Shown: positions 29,889 to 39,200 of the stretch, piece by piece | Numbering within the stretch: position 1 is the stretch's first letter | Layout of the letters: each line of letters begins with the position of its first letter | Source: Pandoraea horticolens | Lineage (GTDB): Bacteria > Pseudomonadota > Gammaproteobacteria > Burkholderiales > Burkholderiaceae | DNA length: 64,000 bases | Direction of reading: 5' to 3' | NCBI RefSeq assembly: GCF_902459555.1 | Contig: NZ_CABPSM010000009.1 | Location: 1-64,000 of the forward strand | The notes under the pieces: model-generated | What the model was told of the DNA's origin: nothing | The model's database searches: none | Seen by the model: the letters and a program-made list of their open reading frames with translations, nothing else | Program-made: the position numbers and the translations under genes

Positions 29889-31166
29889 TCAGGCAAGCCC
29901 CGCCGCGCCCGCAACGGCGCATAACGCGACCACAGCAAGCGGCGGCGCTTGCCATCGGGTCAACAGGACGAAGGCAACGGCGGCAACGGCAAAATCGGCG
30001 GGGCCGTGTACAGCGCTCGTCCACACGGGGGAGTACAACGCCGACGCCAGAATGCCGACGACCGCCGCATTCACCCCGGCCAGCATCGCGGCAGTTGTCG
30101 CCCGCTCGCGCAGCGCTTGCCAATGCGGAAGGGCGGCGATGACGAGCAGCAATCCCGGCAGGAATATGCCCGCAGTCGCCAGCGTCGCGCCGAGCCACGG
30201 ATGCGTCGGGCTTCCCGAAAGCCAACCCAGAAACGTCGCGAAGGTGAAGAGGGGGCCGGGCACCGCCTGCGCGGCGCCGTAGCCGGCGAGGAAGTCGTTG
30301 GCCGATACCCATCCCGTGACGACAGTCTGCTCCTGAAGCAGCGGCAGCACGACATGACCACCACCGAACACGAGTGCCCCGGCACGGTAGAAGCCGTCAA
30401 GCACCCCCACGGGGCGGTCGCCTGTGAGCTGGTACAACACCGGAAGGCCGAACAGCAGGGTGGCGAAGAGCACGAGCGCGAGGGCACCCGCCGTCCGCGA
30501 AATCCGGAATCGAAGCGGCGACACCGCCTGGCTTGCCGCCGGATCGGCCGAGCGCAGCAGTGTGTAGCCGAGCGCCGCACCCAGCGCGATCACGATGAGT
30601 TGGGCAAACTGCGTTGTCGCGAACGCGAGAATGACGATCGCGACCAAGGCGATGCCTGCGCGACGTGCGTCCGGGCATAGCCGTCTCGCCATGTCCCAGA
30701 CGGCCTGCGCCACGACAGCGACCGCCATCAGTTTGAGCCCATGCAGTACGCCATCCCCCACCGGACCGCCAAGACGCGGTGCCACGATGGCGAACACAAG
30801 CAGCAGCAATACGGAGGGCAGTGTGAACCCGCACCACGCTGCGACGCCCCCCAGCCAACCGGCGCGAAGCAAGCCGATGGAGAATCCAACCTGACTGCTC
30901 GCCGGTCCGGGGAGAAACTGGCATAAGCCGACCAGATCCACAAAGCTCGCGTCGTCGAGCCAGCGGCGACGCTCGACGAACTCCCGCCGGAAGTAGCCAA
31001 TGTGGGCAACCGGCCCACCAAAGCTGGTCAGGCCCAGTACGAGAAACGCACGTAACACGTCGAGTGCTGCGCGTAGATTCGACGGGGCGACGCCGGAGGC
31101 TGCCTCGCTATCGGTTTTCAAGGTAGGACTCAACGTTAGTGATCTGGGGGAAAAGGCTGCAAGCAT
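29889..31166 (-). CDS. chrA: chromate efflux transporter, two-domain type
   Basis: 425-residue inner-membrane CHR-family protein. Both halves are visible: LGLTSFGGPVAHIGYFRREF with RRRWLDD and LCQFLPGPASSQVGFSIG in the first, and FGGGHVVLPLLQEQ with GYGAAQAVPGPLFTFA in the second. This is the long-chain ChrA pattern that exports chromate. The start at ATG 31166 adds a polar tail of about 40 residues before the first motif. The MerR-P-loop gene lies downstream. Confidence 0.92.
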   Translation of the reverse strand: MLAAFSPRSLTLSPTLKTDSEAASGVAPSNLRAALDVLRAFLVLGLTSFGGPVAHIGYFRREFVERRRWLDDASFVDLVGLCQFLPGPASSQVGFSIGLLRAGWLGGVAAWCGFTLPSVLLLLVFAIVAPRLGGPVGDGVLHGLKLMAVAVVAQAVWDMARRLCPDARRAGIALVAIVILAFATTQFAQLIVIALGAALGYTLLRSADPAASQAVSPLRFRISRTAGALALVLFATLLFGLPVLYQLTGDRPVGVLDGFYRAGALVFGGGHVVLPLLQEQTVVTGWVSANDFLAGYGAAQAVPGPLFTFATFLGWLSGSPTHPWLGATLATAGIFLPGLLLVIAALPHWQALRERATTAAMLAGVNAAVVGILASALYSPVWTSAVHGPADFAVAAVAFVLLTRWQAPPLAVVALCAVAGAAGLA

Positions 31167-31283
31167 AACCTCAAGGCGATGACGGAAGCATGACCTGACG
31201 CCGCCTCGATGCTCTCCAGCTTACGCGATGTCCGTCAGCAGAACACTCGCCACATGACGTAGAGAGCTGGCCACCGTCGACGC

Positions 31284-31305
31284 TGTCTCGACTCCAGTCG
31301 AGACA
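31284..31305. repeat. perfect 22-bp palindrome at the left edge of the repeat array
   Basis: TGTCTCGACT-CC-AGTCGAGACA, a 10-bp stem with two-base loop. Homology to the 62-residue-repeat genes begins at its right edge (31303), so the truncation point of the array coincides with this palindrome. Confidence 0.6.
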
Positions 31306-31473
31306 GTGGGCAGCCCTCGGCCCTGCGGGGATTAAGGCCGCGGGCGGTGCTCGACGGTCTGGCCAAGCGGGACAACGTTTCATCTGGGGCACTGAGAACT
31401 TACCTTCGTGCAGACGGCACGCTGAGCGCGCGGCGAGGACCGACTCCGCAAGGCTGGCACGCGGCCAATGTGA
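31303..31473 (+). pseudogene. C-terminal remnant of a third 62-residue-repeat gene
   Basis: This stretch matches the last repeat and C-terminus of the two genes downstream: RQWAALG-like start, LDGLAKRDNVSSGALRTYLR and the same ending to TGA at 31471. An extra base near 31350 and a small deletion near 31430 break the frame. The following 146 bases are nearly identical to the spacer between the two intact genes. It is the surviving end of an older copy. Confidence 0.85.
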
Positions 31474-31619
31474 GCCGCAGCCTCGCCTCTTGTCTTGCAT
31501 TGATAAGGGCGATTTGTGCATGTGTGGTTGGTGTGCCTCTGCGACAATCGGAAGCGTGCGGCGGGCTGCGACGATGACAGGTACGCTGCGATCGAAAGCG
31601 CTTCCGTGAGATGAATTCA

Positions 31620-33701
31620 ATGTTTCCCGTTTCTGGCGCTGGCGCCCCGCGCTCCCAGCTTCCCGTGACGACCCCTACGTCGGCGCAACCTGCTCTGTCA
31701 ACCTCAATTGCACCGCAGTCGTCCACCCTTGGCGTCAACGTGCACGAGGTGCGCCAAGCGGATGGATGGTCCCGTATGCCGTCGAGTTTGGGTCAACTCC
31801 TGCCACCTCTCAGAACGATGACGAGCACCGGACCGGCCCCGGAAAACGTGCGCGAGTCGACATCAACGCGGCCGACGATTATCGGCGTCGATGTGCGCTT
31901 AGTGAACCAGACGGATCAGACTGAGGGGCAAACGGAACCGGCTATCCATGCCGGGGTGGGGGGCGCCTTGCCGAATTTCATCCAACGGCCACCGCCCTCC
32001 GAAACACCGCAAATACTGGATAGGTTGCTGGACTACCAATGCAGCGTTCTCGTACCTGAGGTCAATGCCGAAGCGTTAGCCTGCGTGCCGTGGGATTCAG
32101 TCCAACGACCGCCCCCTTCTGCAACACCGCTGATCATGGAGTGGGTGCAGGGAAACATGGACATGGAGGCCGCACCGGCGGCACTGCAGGCCAATGCCGG
32201 AGCGCTGGCCGATAGGCCGTCGAGTTCGGTCCCGCGACCGCTTGCCCTCGCAACACCGGTCGTCACCTCGAACAGCGAAGCGGAAAGGCGGTCAGCGCCC
32301 CACGACGTAAGCAATAGAAGGGAAGCAGTTTTCATGCCGCCCCCGGCCAAAATCCTTCGACAAAGGACTGGCGCGTCGGACGGGAACGCGAAGATCACCG
32401 TCGCTATGCTGCGACAGTGGGCGGTCCTCGGCCAAGCGGGGATTCAGGGCGTGGGCAGGCTCGACGGCCTGGCCAGGCGGGACAACGTCTCAGTGGTGGC
32501 ACTGAAAAATTACTTTCGTGCAGACGGCACGCTGACCCCGCGCGGCGAGGACCGGCTCAACCGAGGCGGAAAAGCGGAGATCACCGACACCATGTTGCGA
32601 CAGTGGGCGGCCCTGGGTCAGGCGGGGATTAAGGCTGCGGGCGGGCTCGACGGTCTGGCCTGGCGGAACAACGTCTCAGTGGCGGCACTGAGAACTTTCC
32701 TTCATGTTGACGGCCGCCTGACCCAGCGCGGCGAGGACCGGCTCAACCCACGCGAGAAAGTGGAGATCACCGTCGCCATGTTGCGACAGTGGGCGGCCCT
32801 CGGCCCGACGGGGATCAAGGCCGCGGGCAGGCTCGACGGCCTGGCCCGGCGATACAACGTCTCAGTGGCGGCACTGAAAAATTACCTTCGTGCAGACGGC
32901 ACGCTGACTCAGTTCGGGGAGGAGCGGCTCAACCCAGGCGGGACCGTGGAGATCACCGGCACCATGTTGCGACAGTGGGTGGCCCTCGGCCGCGCGGGAG
33001 TTGAGGCCGCGGGCGGGCTCGAGGGTCTGGCCCGGCGGAACAACGTCTCAGTGGCGGTACTGAGAACTTACCTTCATGTAGACAGCCGCCTGACCCAGCG
33101 CGGCGAGGACCGGCTCAACCCGGGCAGGAAAGTGGAGATCACCGTCGCCATGTTGCGACAGTGGGCGGCCCTCGGCCAGGCGGGGATTAAGGCTGCGGGC
33201 GGGCTCGACGGCCTGGCCCGGCGGGACAACGTTTCAGTGGCGGCACTGAAAAATTACCTTCGTGCAGACGGCACGCTGACCCAGTTCGGGGAGGACCGGC
33301 TCAACCCAGGCGGGACAGTGGAGATTACCGACACCATGTTGCGACAGTGGGCGGCCCTCGGCCCGGAGGAGATTAAGGCCGCCGGCGGGCTCGACGGTCT
33401 GGCCCGGCGGGACAACATCTCATCTGTGGCACTGAAAGGTTACCTTCGGGCAGACGGCCGCCTGACCCCGCGCGGCGAGGACCGGCTCAACCCAGGCGGG
33501 AAAGCGGAGATCACCGACGCCATGTTGCGACAGTGGGCGGCTCTCGGCAAGACGGGGATCAAGGCCGCGGGCGGGCTCGACAGTCTGGCCAGGCGATACA
33601 ACGTTTCAGTGGCGGCACTGAAAAGTTACCTTCGTGCAGACGGCACGCTGAGCCTGCGCGGCGAGAACCGGCTCCGCAAGGCTGGCACGCCGCCAATGTG
33701 A
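31620..33701 (+). CDS. tandem 62-residue HTH-like repeat protein, copy 1 (7 repeats)
   Basis: 693 residues, not assigned to a named family. Residues 1-40 are Ser/Thr/Pro-rich without acidic residues, like a type III secretion leader. Residues 41-257 are Pro-rich with three imperfect copies of an xSVQRPPPSATP-type motif. Then come seven 62-residue repeats (32391-33692), each with helix EITxxMLRQWAALG, GLDGLARRxNVS, xxALKxYLRADG and a TLTxRGEDRL end, resembling a helix-turn-helix. ATG 31620 is chosen over 31611 because the paralogue has lost the earlier ATG. No signal peptide or membrane segment is seen. A secreted or DNA-binding effector is the leading guess, unproven. Confidence 0.8.
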   Translation: MFPVSGAGAPRSQLPVTTPTSAQPALSTSIAPQSSTLGVNVHEVRQADGWSRMPSSLGQLLPPLRTMTSTGPAPENVRESTSTRPTIIGVDVRLVNQTDQTEGQTEPAIHAGVGGALPNFIQRPPPSETPQILDRLLDYQCSVLVPEVNAEALACVPWDSVQRPPPSATPLIMEWVQGNMDMEAAPAALQANAGALADRPSSSVPRPLALATPVVTSNSEAERRSAPHDVSNRREAVFMPPPAKILRQRTGASDGNAKITVAMLRQWAVLGQAGIQGVGRLDGLARRDNVSVVALKNYFRADGTLTPRGEDRLNRGGKAEITDTMLRQWAALGQAGIKAAGGLDGLAWRNNVSVAALRTFLHVDGRLTQRGEDRLNPREKVEITVAMLRQWAALGPTGIKAAGRLDGLARRYNVSVAALKNYLRADGTLTQFGEERLNPGGTVEITGTMLRQWVALGRAGVEAAGGLEGLARRNNVSVAVLRTYLHVDSRLTQRGEDRLNPGRKVEITVAMLRQWAALGQAGIKAAGGLDGLARRDNVSVAALKNYLRADGTLTQFGEDRLNPGGTVEITDTMLRQWAALGPEEIKAAGGLDGLARRDNISSVALKGYLRADGRLTPRGEDRLNPGGKAEITDAMLRQWAALGKTGIKAAGGLDSLARRYNVSVAALKSYLRADGTLSLRGENRLRKAGTPPM
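32391..33692 (+). repeat. seven tandem 186-bp repeats within copy 1
   Basis: Exact 186-bp period. Odd units 1, 3 and 5 begin xITVAM and have LKNY; even units 2, 4 and 6 begin EITxTM, and units 2 and 4 have LRTx-LHVD. The array therefore looks built from a 372-bp dimer used three times plus a final unit. Residues 31 and 40 of the units read D/N, N/T, Y/N, N/T, D/N, D/G, Y/S. Confidence 0.9.
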
Positions 33702-33847
33702 GCCGCAGCCTCGCCTCCTGTCTTGCATTGATAAGGGCGATTTGTGCATGTGTGGTTGGTGTGCCTCTGCGACAATCGGAAGTGTGCGGCGGGCTGCGAC
33801 GATGACAGGCACGCCGCGATCGAAAGCGCTTCCGTGAGATAAATTCA

Positions 33848-35749
33848 ATGTTTCCCGTTTCTGGTGCTGGCGCCCCGCGCTCCCGGCTTCCCGTGACGCC
33901 CCCTACGTCGGCGCAACCTGCTCTGTCAACCTCAACTGCACCGCAGTTGTCCACCCTTGGCGTCAACGTGCACGAGGTGCGCCAAGCGGATGGATGGTCC
34001 CGTATGCCGTCGAGTTTGGGGCACCTCCTGCCACCTCTCAGAACGATGACGAGCACCGGACCGGCCCCGGAAAACGTGCGCGAGTCGACATCAACATCAA
34101 TGCGGCCGACGATTATCGGCGTCGATGTGCGCTTAGTGAACCAGACAGATCAGACTGAGGGGCAAACGGAACCGGCTATCCATGCCGGGGTGGGGGACGC
34201 CTTGCCGAATTTCATCCAACGGCCACCGCCCTCCGAAACACCGCAAATACTGGATAGGTTGCTGGACTACCAATGCAGCGTTCTCGTACCTGAGGTCAAT
34301 GCCGAAGCGTTAGCCTGCGTGCCGTGGGATTCAGTCCAACGACCGCCCCCTTCTGCAACACCGCTGATCATGGAGTGGGTGCAAGGAAACATGGACATGG
34401 AGGCCGCACCGGCGGCACTGCAGGCCAATGCCGGAGCGCTGGCCGATAGGCCGTCGAGTTCGGTCCCGCGACCGCTTGCCCTCGCAACACCGGTCGTCAC
34501 CTCGAACAGCGAAGCGGAAAGGCGGTCAGCGCCCCACGACGTAAGCAATAGAAGGGATGCAGTTTTCATGCCGCCCCCGGCCAAAATCCTTCGGCAAAGG
34601 ACTGGCGCGTCGGACAGAAAAGCCAAGATCACTGACGCCATGCTGCGACAGTGGGCGACCCTCGGCCCGATGGGGACTCAGGCTGCGGGCGGGCTCGACG
34701 GTCTGGCCTGGCGGTACAACGTCTCATCTGCGGCACTGAAAGCTTACCTTCGTGCAGACGGCACGCTGCACCAGCGCGGCAAGGACCGGCTCAACCCAGG
34801 CGGGACAGTGGAGATCACTGACGACATGTTGCGGCAGTGGGCGGCCCTCGGTCCGACGGGGATTAAACGCGCGGGCGGGCTCGACGGCCTGGCCCGGCGG
34901 TACAACGTCTCATCTACGGCACTGAAGGCTTACGTTCGTGCAGACGGTACGCTGCACCAGCGCGGCGAGGACCGGCTCAACCCAGGCGGGAAAGTGGAGA
35001 TCACCGACGACATGTTGCAACAGTGGACGGCTCTAGGCCCTGCGGAGATTAAGGCCGTGGGCGGGCTCGGCGGCCTGGCCCGGCGGAACAACGTCTCAGT
35101 GGCGGCACTGAAAACTTACCTTCGTGCAGACGGCACGCTGACCCAGCAGGGCGAGGACCGGCTCAGCCCGGGCGGGAAAGTGGGGATCACCATCGCCATG
35201 TTGCAGCAGTGGGCCACCCTCGGCCCGACGGGGATTCAGGCTGCGGGTGGACTCGACGGTCTGGCCAGGTGGGACAACGTCTCAACTGTGGCACTAAAAA
35301 CTTACCTTCGTGCAGACGGCACGCTGACCCAGCGCGGAGAGGACCGGCTCAACCCAGGCGGGAAAGTGGAGATCACCGACGACATGTTGCGACAGTGGGC
35401 CACCCTCGGCCGCGCGGGAATTGAGGCCGCAGGCGGGCTCGACGGTCTGGCCCGGCGGGACAACGTCTCCGCTGTCGCACTGAAAAGGTACCTTCGAGCA
35501 GACGGCACGCTGCACCAGCGTGGCGAGGACCGGCTCTACCCACGCAGGAAAGTGGAGATCACCATCGCCATGTTGCGACAGTGGGCGGCCCTCGGCCAGG
35601 CGGGGATTAAGGCCGCAGGCGGGTTCGACGGCTTGGCCAGGCAGGACAACGTCTCAGTGGCGGCACTGAGAAATTACCTTCGTGCAGACGGCACGCTGAC
35701 CCAGTTCGGGGAGGACCGGCTCAGCAAGGCTGGCACGCCGCCAATGTGA
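33848..35749 (+). CDS. tandem 62-residue HTH-like repeat protein, copy 2 (6 repeats)
   Basis: 633 residues, paralogue of the preceding gene. The N-terminal region differs at only about a dozen bases plus a 6-bp insertion; the repeat region differs much more. Six 62-residue units (34625-35740) follow, with residue 31/40 combinations Y/A, Y/A, N/T, D/T, D/R, D/N. The C-terminus SKAGTPPM matches copy 1. The in-frame ATG three codons before the copy 1 start is ATA here, supporting MFPVSG as the true start. The 146-bp spacer between the genes is duplicated at both ends of the array. Function as for copy 1 is unknown. Confidence 0.8.
   Translation: MFPVSGAGAPRSRLPVTPPTSAQPALSTSTAPQLSTLGVNVHEVRQADGWSRMPSSLGHLLPPLRTMTSTGPAPENVRESTSTSMRPTIIGVDVRLVNQTDQTEGQTEPAIHAGVGDALPNFIQRPPPSETPQILDRLLDYQCSVLVPEVNAEALACVPWDSVQRPPPSATPLIMEWVQGNMDMEAAPAALQANAGALADRPSSSVPRPLALATPVVTSNSEAERRSAPHDVSNRRDAVFMPPPAKILRQRTGASDRKAKITDAMLRQWATLGPMGTQAAGGLDGLAWRYNVSSAALKAYLRADGTLHQRGKDRLNPGGTVEITDDMLRQWAALGPTGIKRAGGLDGLARRYNVSSTALKAYVRADGTLHQRGEDRLNPGGKVEITDDMLQQWTALGPAEIKAVGGLGGLARRNNVSVAALKTYLRADGTLTQQGEDRLSPGGKVGITIAMLQQWATLGPTGIQAAGGLDGLARWDNVSTVALKTYLRADGTLTQRGEDRLNPGGKVEITDDMLRQWATLGRAGIEAAGGLDGLARRDNVSAVALKRYLRADGTLHQRGEDRLYPRRKVEITIAMLRQWAALGQAGIKAAGGFDGLARQDNVSVAALRNYLRADGTLTQFGEDRLSKAGTPPM
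34625..35740 (+). repeat. six tandem 186-bp repeats within copy 2
   Basis: Same 186-bp period as copy 1, without the strict dimer alternation. Units 1, 2 and 5 end TLHQRG, units 3, 4 and 6 end TLTQ(Q/R/F)G. One fewer unit than copy 1. Confidence 0.9.
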
Positions 35750-35894
35750 GCCACAGCCCCGCCTCCTGTCTTGCATGGGTAAGGGCGATTTGTGCACGTG
35801 TGGTTGGTGTACCTCTGCGACAATCGGAAGCGTGCGGCGGGCTGCGACGATGACGGGCACGCCGCGATCGATAGCGCTTCGGTGAGATGAATCA

Positions 35895-35990
35895 TTGTTT
35901 CCCGCTTCTGACGCTGGCGCCCCGCGCTCCCAGCCTCCCGTGACGACCTCCACGTCGGCACAGCCTACTACGTCAACCTCAAAGGGATGA
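35895..35990 (+). pseudogene. N-terminal remnant of a fourth repeat gene
   Basis: After a third copy of the spacer, the sequence reads LFPASDAGAPRSQPPVTT and so on, matching the first 30 residues of the intact copies. The start codon is TTG instead of ATG. Homology stops at about 35983, next to the palindrome GATGATCATC (35986-35995), and a TGA follows at once. Confidence 0.85.
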
Positions 35991-36266
35991 TCATCGAAAA
36001 CGCGTATCACGCGTATTCCGACGACACGGTTTTGTTAGCCACGCTAAATCCAGAGACTCGCCGGGACTGAGGTTTGCAGAACCCGTCCGTTTCCCCAAAT
36101 AGGTGGCGGAATCGGACGACAAAGTGAAAACTGCCACAACCGGCGGTTCGTTTCTGTAATCGGGCGGCCTTGTGCCGCGTTAACGTGTGCCCCTTTTTGC
36201 TGCGAGCGTTGTGCCTTGCGAGGGCGCGAAGGCATATCGCAGCAAGACTCAAGGGAGACACGTCAA

Positions 36267-39200
36267 ATGACACGACTGCATCATGCAATACCGCACCACG
36301 CTCATCGACCCGCTGCCCACGCGCATAACGCTCGACCGCGCCGCATGCATCCGGCATTTGTCGACGACTGGCGCACTGGCGCGCCGATCCCTCGACGGGA
36401 ACTGCATCATGCCAGCCATTCACGGATGACCCCTCGTTCAACCGCACGCGAGACGGCGGCCGCCGAGACCCTTCGCGGGTCGAGCAACACAAGGAGTCGG
36501 GAAGGGTCTCACGCCGCCTTCGCGCTGGGGTTGCTGACAGTGGTTTGCGCGGCAGGCGTGGCAAGCGCGGCCATTGTGCCAGGTGCCCCTGTCACCAGTT
36601 TGCGCTCGATGAGCCGCAGAAGCGTGTCCACTGACGTGCCGACCGTAGCGGCACCCGCAGCGTTGACGCGTTCGGAAACGCTCTCCGGCTTTTATGCGTT
36701 GCTGCGCGTGTGGCCGTCCGACCCCGGTGGTCAGGGCGTGATGGCGCAGTGTCTGCCAACACACCGGATGAGATCGGTCGGCAACCCGGCGATATCGGCG
36801 CATAGCAATGAAGCCCTGCGAGCGGGACTGACGACGTACCGTAGCGACATCCAGCGCGCCGTCGTCGCGCTGATCCGGGAAGCGGTTGCCACCTCAGACG
36901 CGCAGACGCGCGCGGCATTTGCCAATGCCGATATCCTGGTTCCCAGCCATAAATCGCTGATTGTCGAGCATACGGGGACGCTAGGCTCGACACCGACGCG
37001 GGTGGCTTACCACGCGTCTCACGCTATCTCGCTCCACCTTCGCGATGAAGTCGGCACGTGGCGCGAATTTGCACTGTCGCTCGCCTACGAGGCGCCCGCG
37101 CTCATCACGCCCGTCGCGGGGTGCGGTCCGCGTAACAAATTTGGGCAACGGTGCTTTGGCGAGACGTATGGTCCCGTGTTCTGGGGCGCGCGTTGGGCGG
37201 CGATCGAGTCCCGTATTGGCGAGAACGATGAGATGCGATTCACGCTGAAGACGGCAGGGGCTTCGATCTCACCTGGTTGGCCGTCTCCGGAGTCGTCGGT
37301 GATCGACTCACCGGATATGGAAGAAGTTGCCGAGCTGTTGCTCGATACCTTGGCGAAAAGCTCCCCTCGGGACCGTCGCGAAGCGCAGGACGCGTTTGTC
37401 GGGCCACGGTCCCGGCGGGATGCGCTCGCCGATATCGGTGGGACAAGGGCATTGGCGTCGCGACTCTCCATGACAGGGCTCGAATGTCTCGCTGCCGTGG
37501 TGCATGCCGACAAGTTGCATCAGGACGCCATTGCCCTGTTGCAGCACCTTTGGCCCGATGCTCCCGTGAAGGCACCTCGTGAGGCGGTGTCGCATGAGCC
37601 ATCACTGCCTCCCGTCATCCAGCATGAACCGTTCTCGGGGCCATATGGACGAGGCGTAGCGTGGTCCTTGCCACCAGACGTCTACGTCGAATACCTTCCG
37701 GATCGGGCGCAAAACGGCGTGAAGGTCTTCCAAATCGACGGCGATCTATATGGCGCGTCGGTGGCGCGTACGCGCAAACACGCCTCGGATCTTCGGCCGC
37801 TCAAGGACATGCGCGCCGAGTTGGGACCGGAATCCCTGTGCCGCATCTCGCGCGGTGTCGGGGCCGACGTCGACGGAATGTGTCTCGAATGTCATGGAGA
37901 ACAGGAAGGCGAAGTCTCGGTCACGGAGCAGGGGGCAACGGTGACGCAGCATCAGGTGATCGAGGCGTCGCCGCTCGTGCGTTTGCGTGTCGCAGTATAT
38001 TCTCAGGCCGTTTCGACTTCCGATGGCGGCCTTGCATTCTTCGCCTTCGGACGTCTTGGTCACTTCGACGAGGAAGGGGCGCCGCGTGTGTCGGCACAAT
38101 CGCCTGTCGTGGACTCCTCGCTCTACGCATCCGAGTTGAACGGCGAACTGACCTACTACGAGCAGGCGTCGACAGACGGCCCGGTCGGCGGGCGGCGCGT
38201 GAGGCTGACGCTCGGGAATATGCCGATCGCGGCGCCGTTCGGTACGTATCGGGACAGGCACAATACGCTGCATGGCGTGGTGCAACTCTCGCACGACGTC
38301 TACTACCGGTTCACACTGCCGATCGGCGATGCCGCGAGATCGACCCATCAGGTTCATCTGCATTATCGCCAGGCGGAGCATCGCGATATCCGGGAGTATC
38401 GGACTGCACAGAATCATCGTGCAGCTGCCGAGAACGCGATTGTGTTGCCAATGATCTCTTATGGCGAGGCACGAACGCTGTTGCAGTTGTATCTCAAAGT
38501 CTGGGAAGACGCGCCGTCACCAGCAGACGTATGGCGCGGGCTCGAGGATATTTCGCTGTCCGTGGTCGAGGCAAGGCGGGCGATTCACACCTTGACGCAC
38601 GCGATCGAACATCGGGTCGCAGCGTCGCGGACACCGGCCGCGTCGCCGGGCGCGAGCGGGTTTTCGCCGCCGCAGGAGGTCGATGCAGCATTGATGCCGA
38701 TGTTCAATCGGTTATGGAGCCGTTGGCAGGGGTATCCGGCGCAGGCCGAAGCGTTCATCAACGCGATTTCGCGTGACTTCGTGTCGCGCCCGGCACCGCT
38801 CGCCGTGTGGTCGCAATTGCCTTTCGTCGGGGATGTGCAGACAACGCGCGACGTGCTGTCGATATTCGAGACGCTGTTCCCCGACATGCCCAACCTGCAG
38901 GGGCTCGTCACCGGTTCCGCGCGCGCGGCGCGCGACGTCGGCGATCAGATGCGCGAGGTGTCCAGGAACGCAAACATTGCCGTCGCAGAAGTCACGCTCG
39001 TCGACGGTACGCGAACGATCTACTACTGCATGTCAGGGCTTCAGCGAAGGGAATTGCGAACGAGCGCATCGAACGTGCGCATCGTGGACGCAGGTAGGGC
39101 GTATAAGCAGCGGCAAGATAACGTCATCAATCAACGCCGTAAAGCGCCGCGTACGGGAACGGACCTCACTTTTACGGAACCGCCTCATTTACGGTATGTA

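Noticed and set aside
31620-34624. Diversifying selection between the N-terminal regions of the two repeat genes
   Set aside because: By hand I count about 7 amino-acid-changing and 5 silent differences plus one 6-bp insertion over about 735 bp, which is not an excess of replacement changes.
32391-35740. Tandem 186-bp direct repeats considered as a CRISPR-like or satellite array
   Set aside because: The repeats are in-frame, contiguous without spacers, and encode a conserved protein unit.
31620-35749. Identity of the 62-residue repeats with TAL/BAT effector repeats
   Set aside because: BAT and TAL units are 33-35 residues with a different consensus. Only a loose ALKxxL/RG resemblance exists, so I do not claim relationship.
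35991-36266. Type III secretion regulator box (TTCG-N16-TTCG) upstream of the deaminase and repeat genes
   Set aside because: TTCG occurs at about 36147 but no second TTCG at the right spacing; the same is true upstream of 31620 and 33848.
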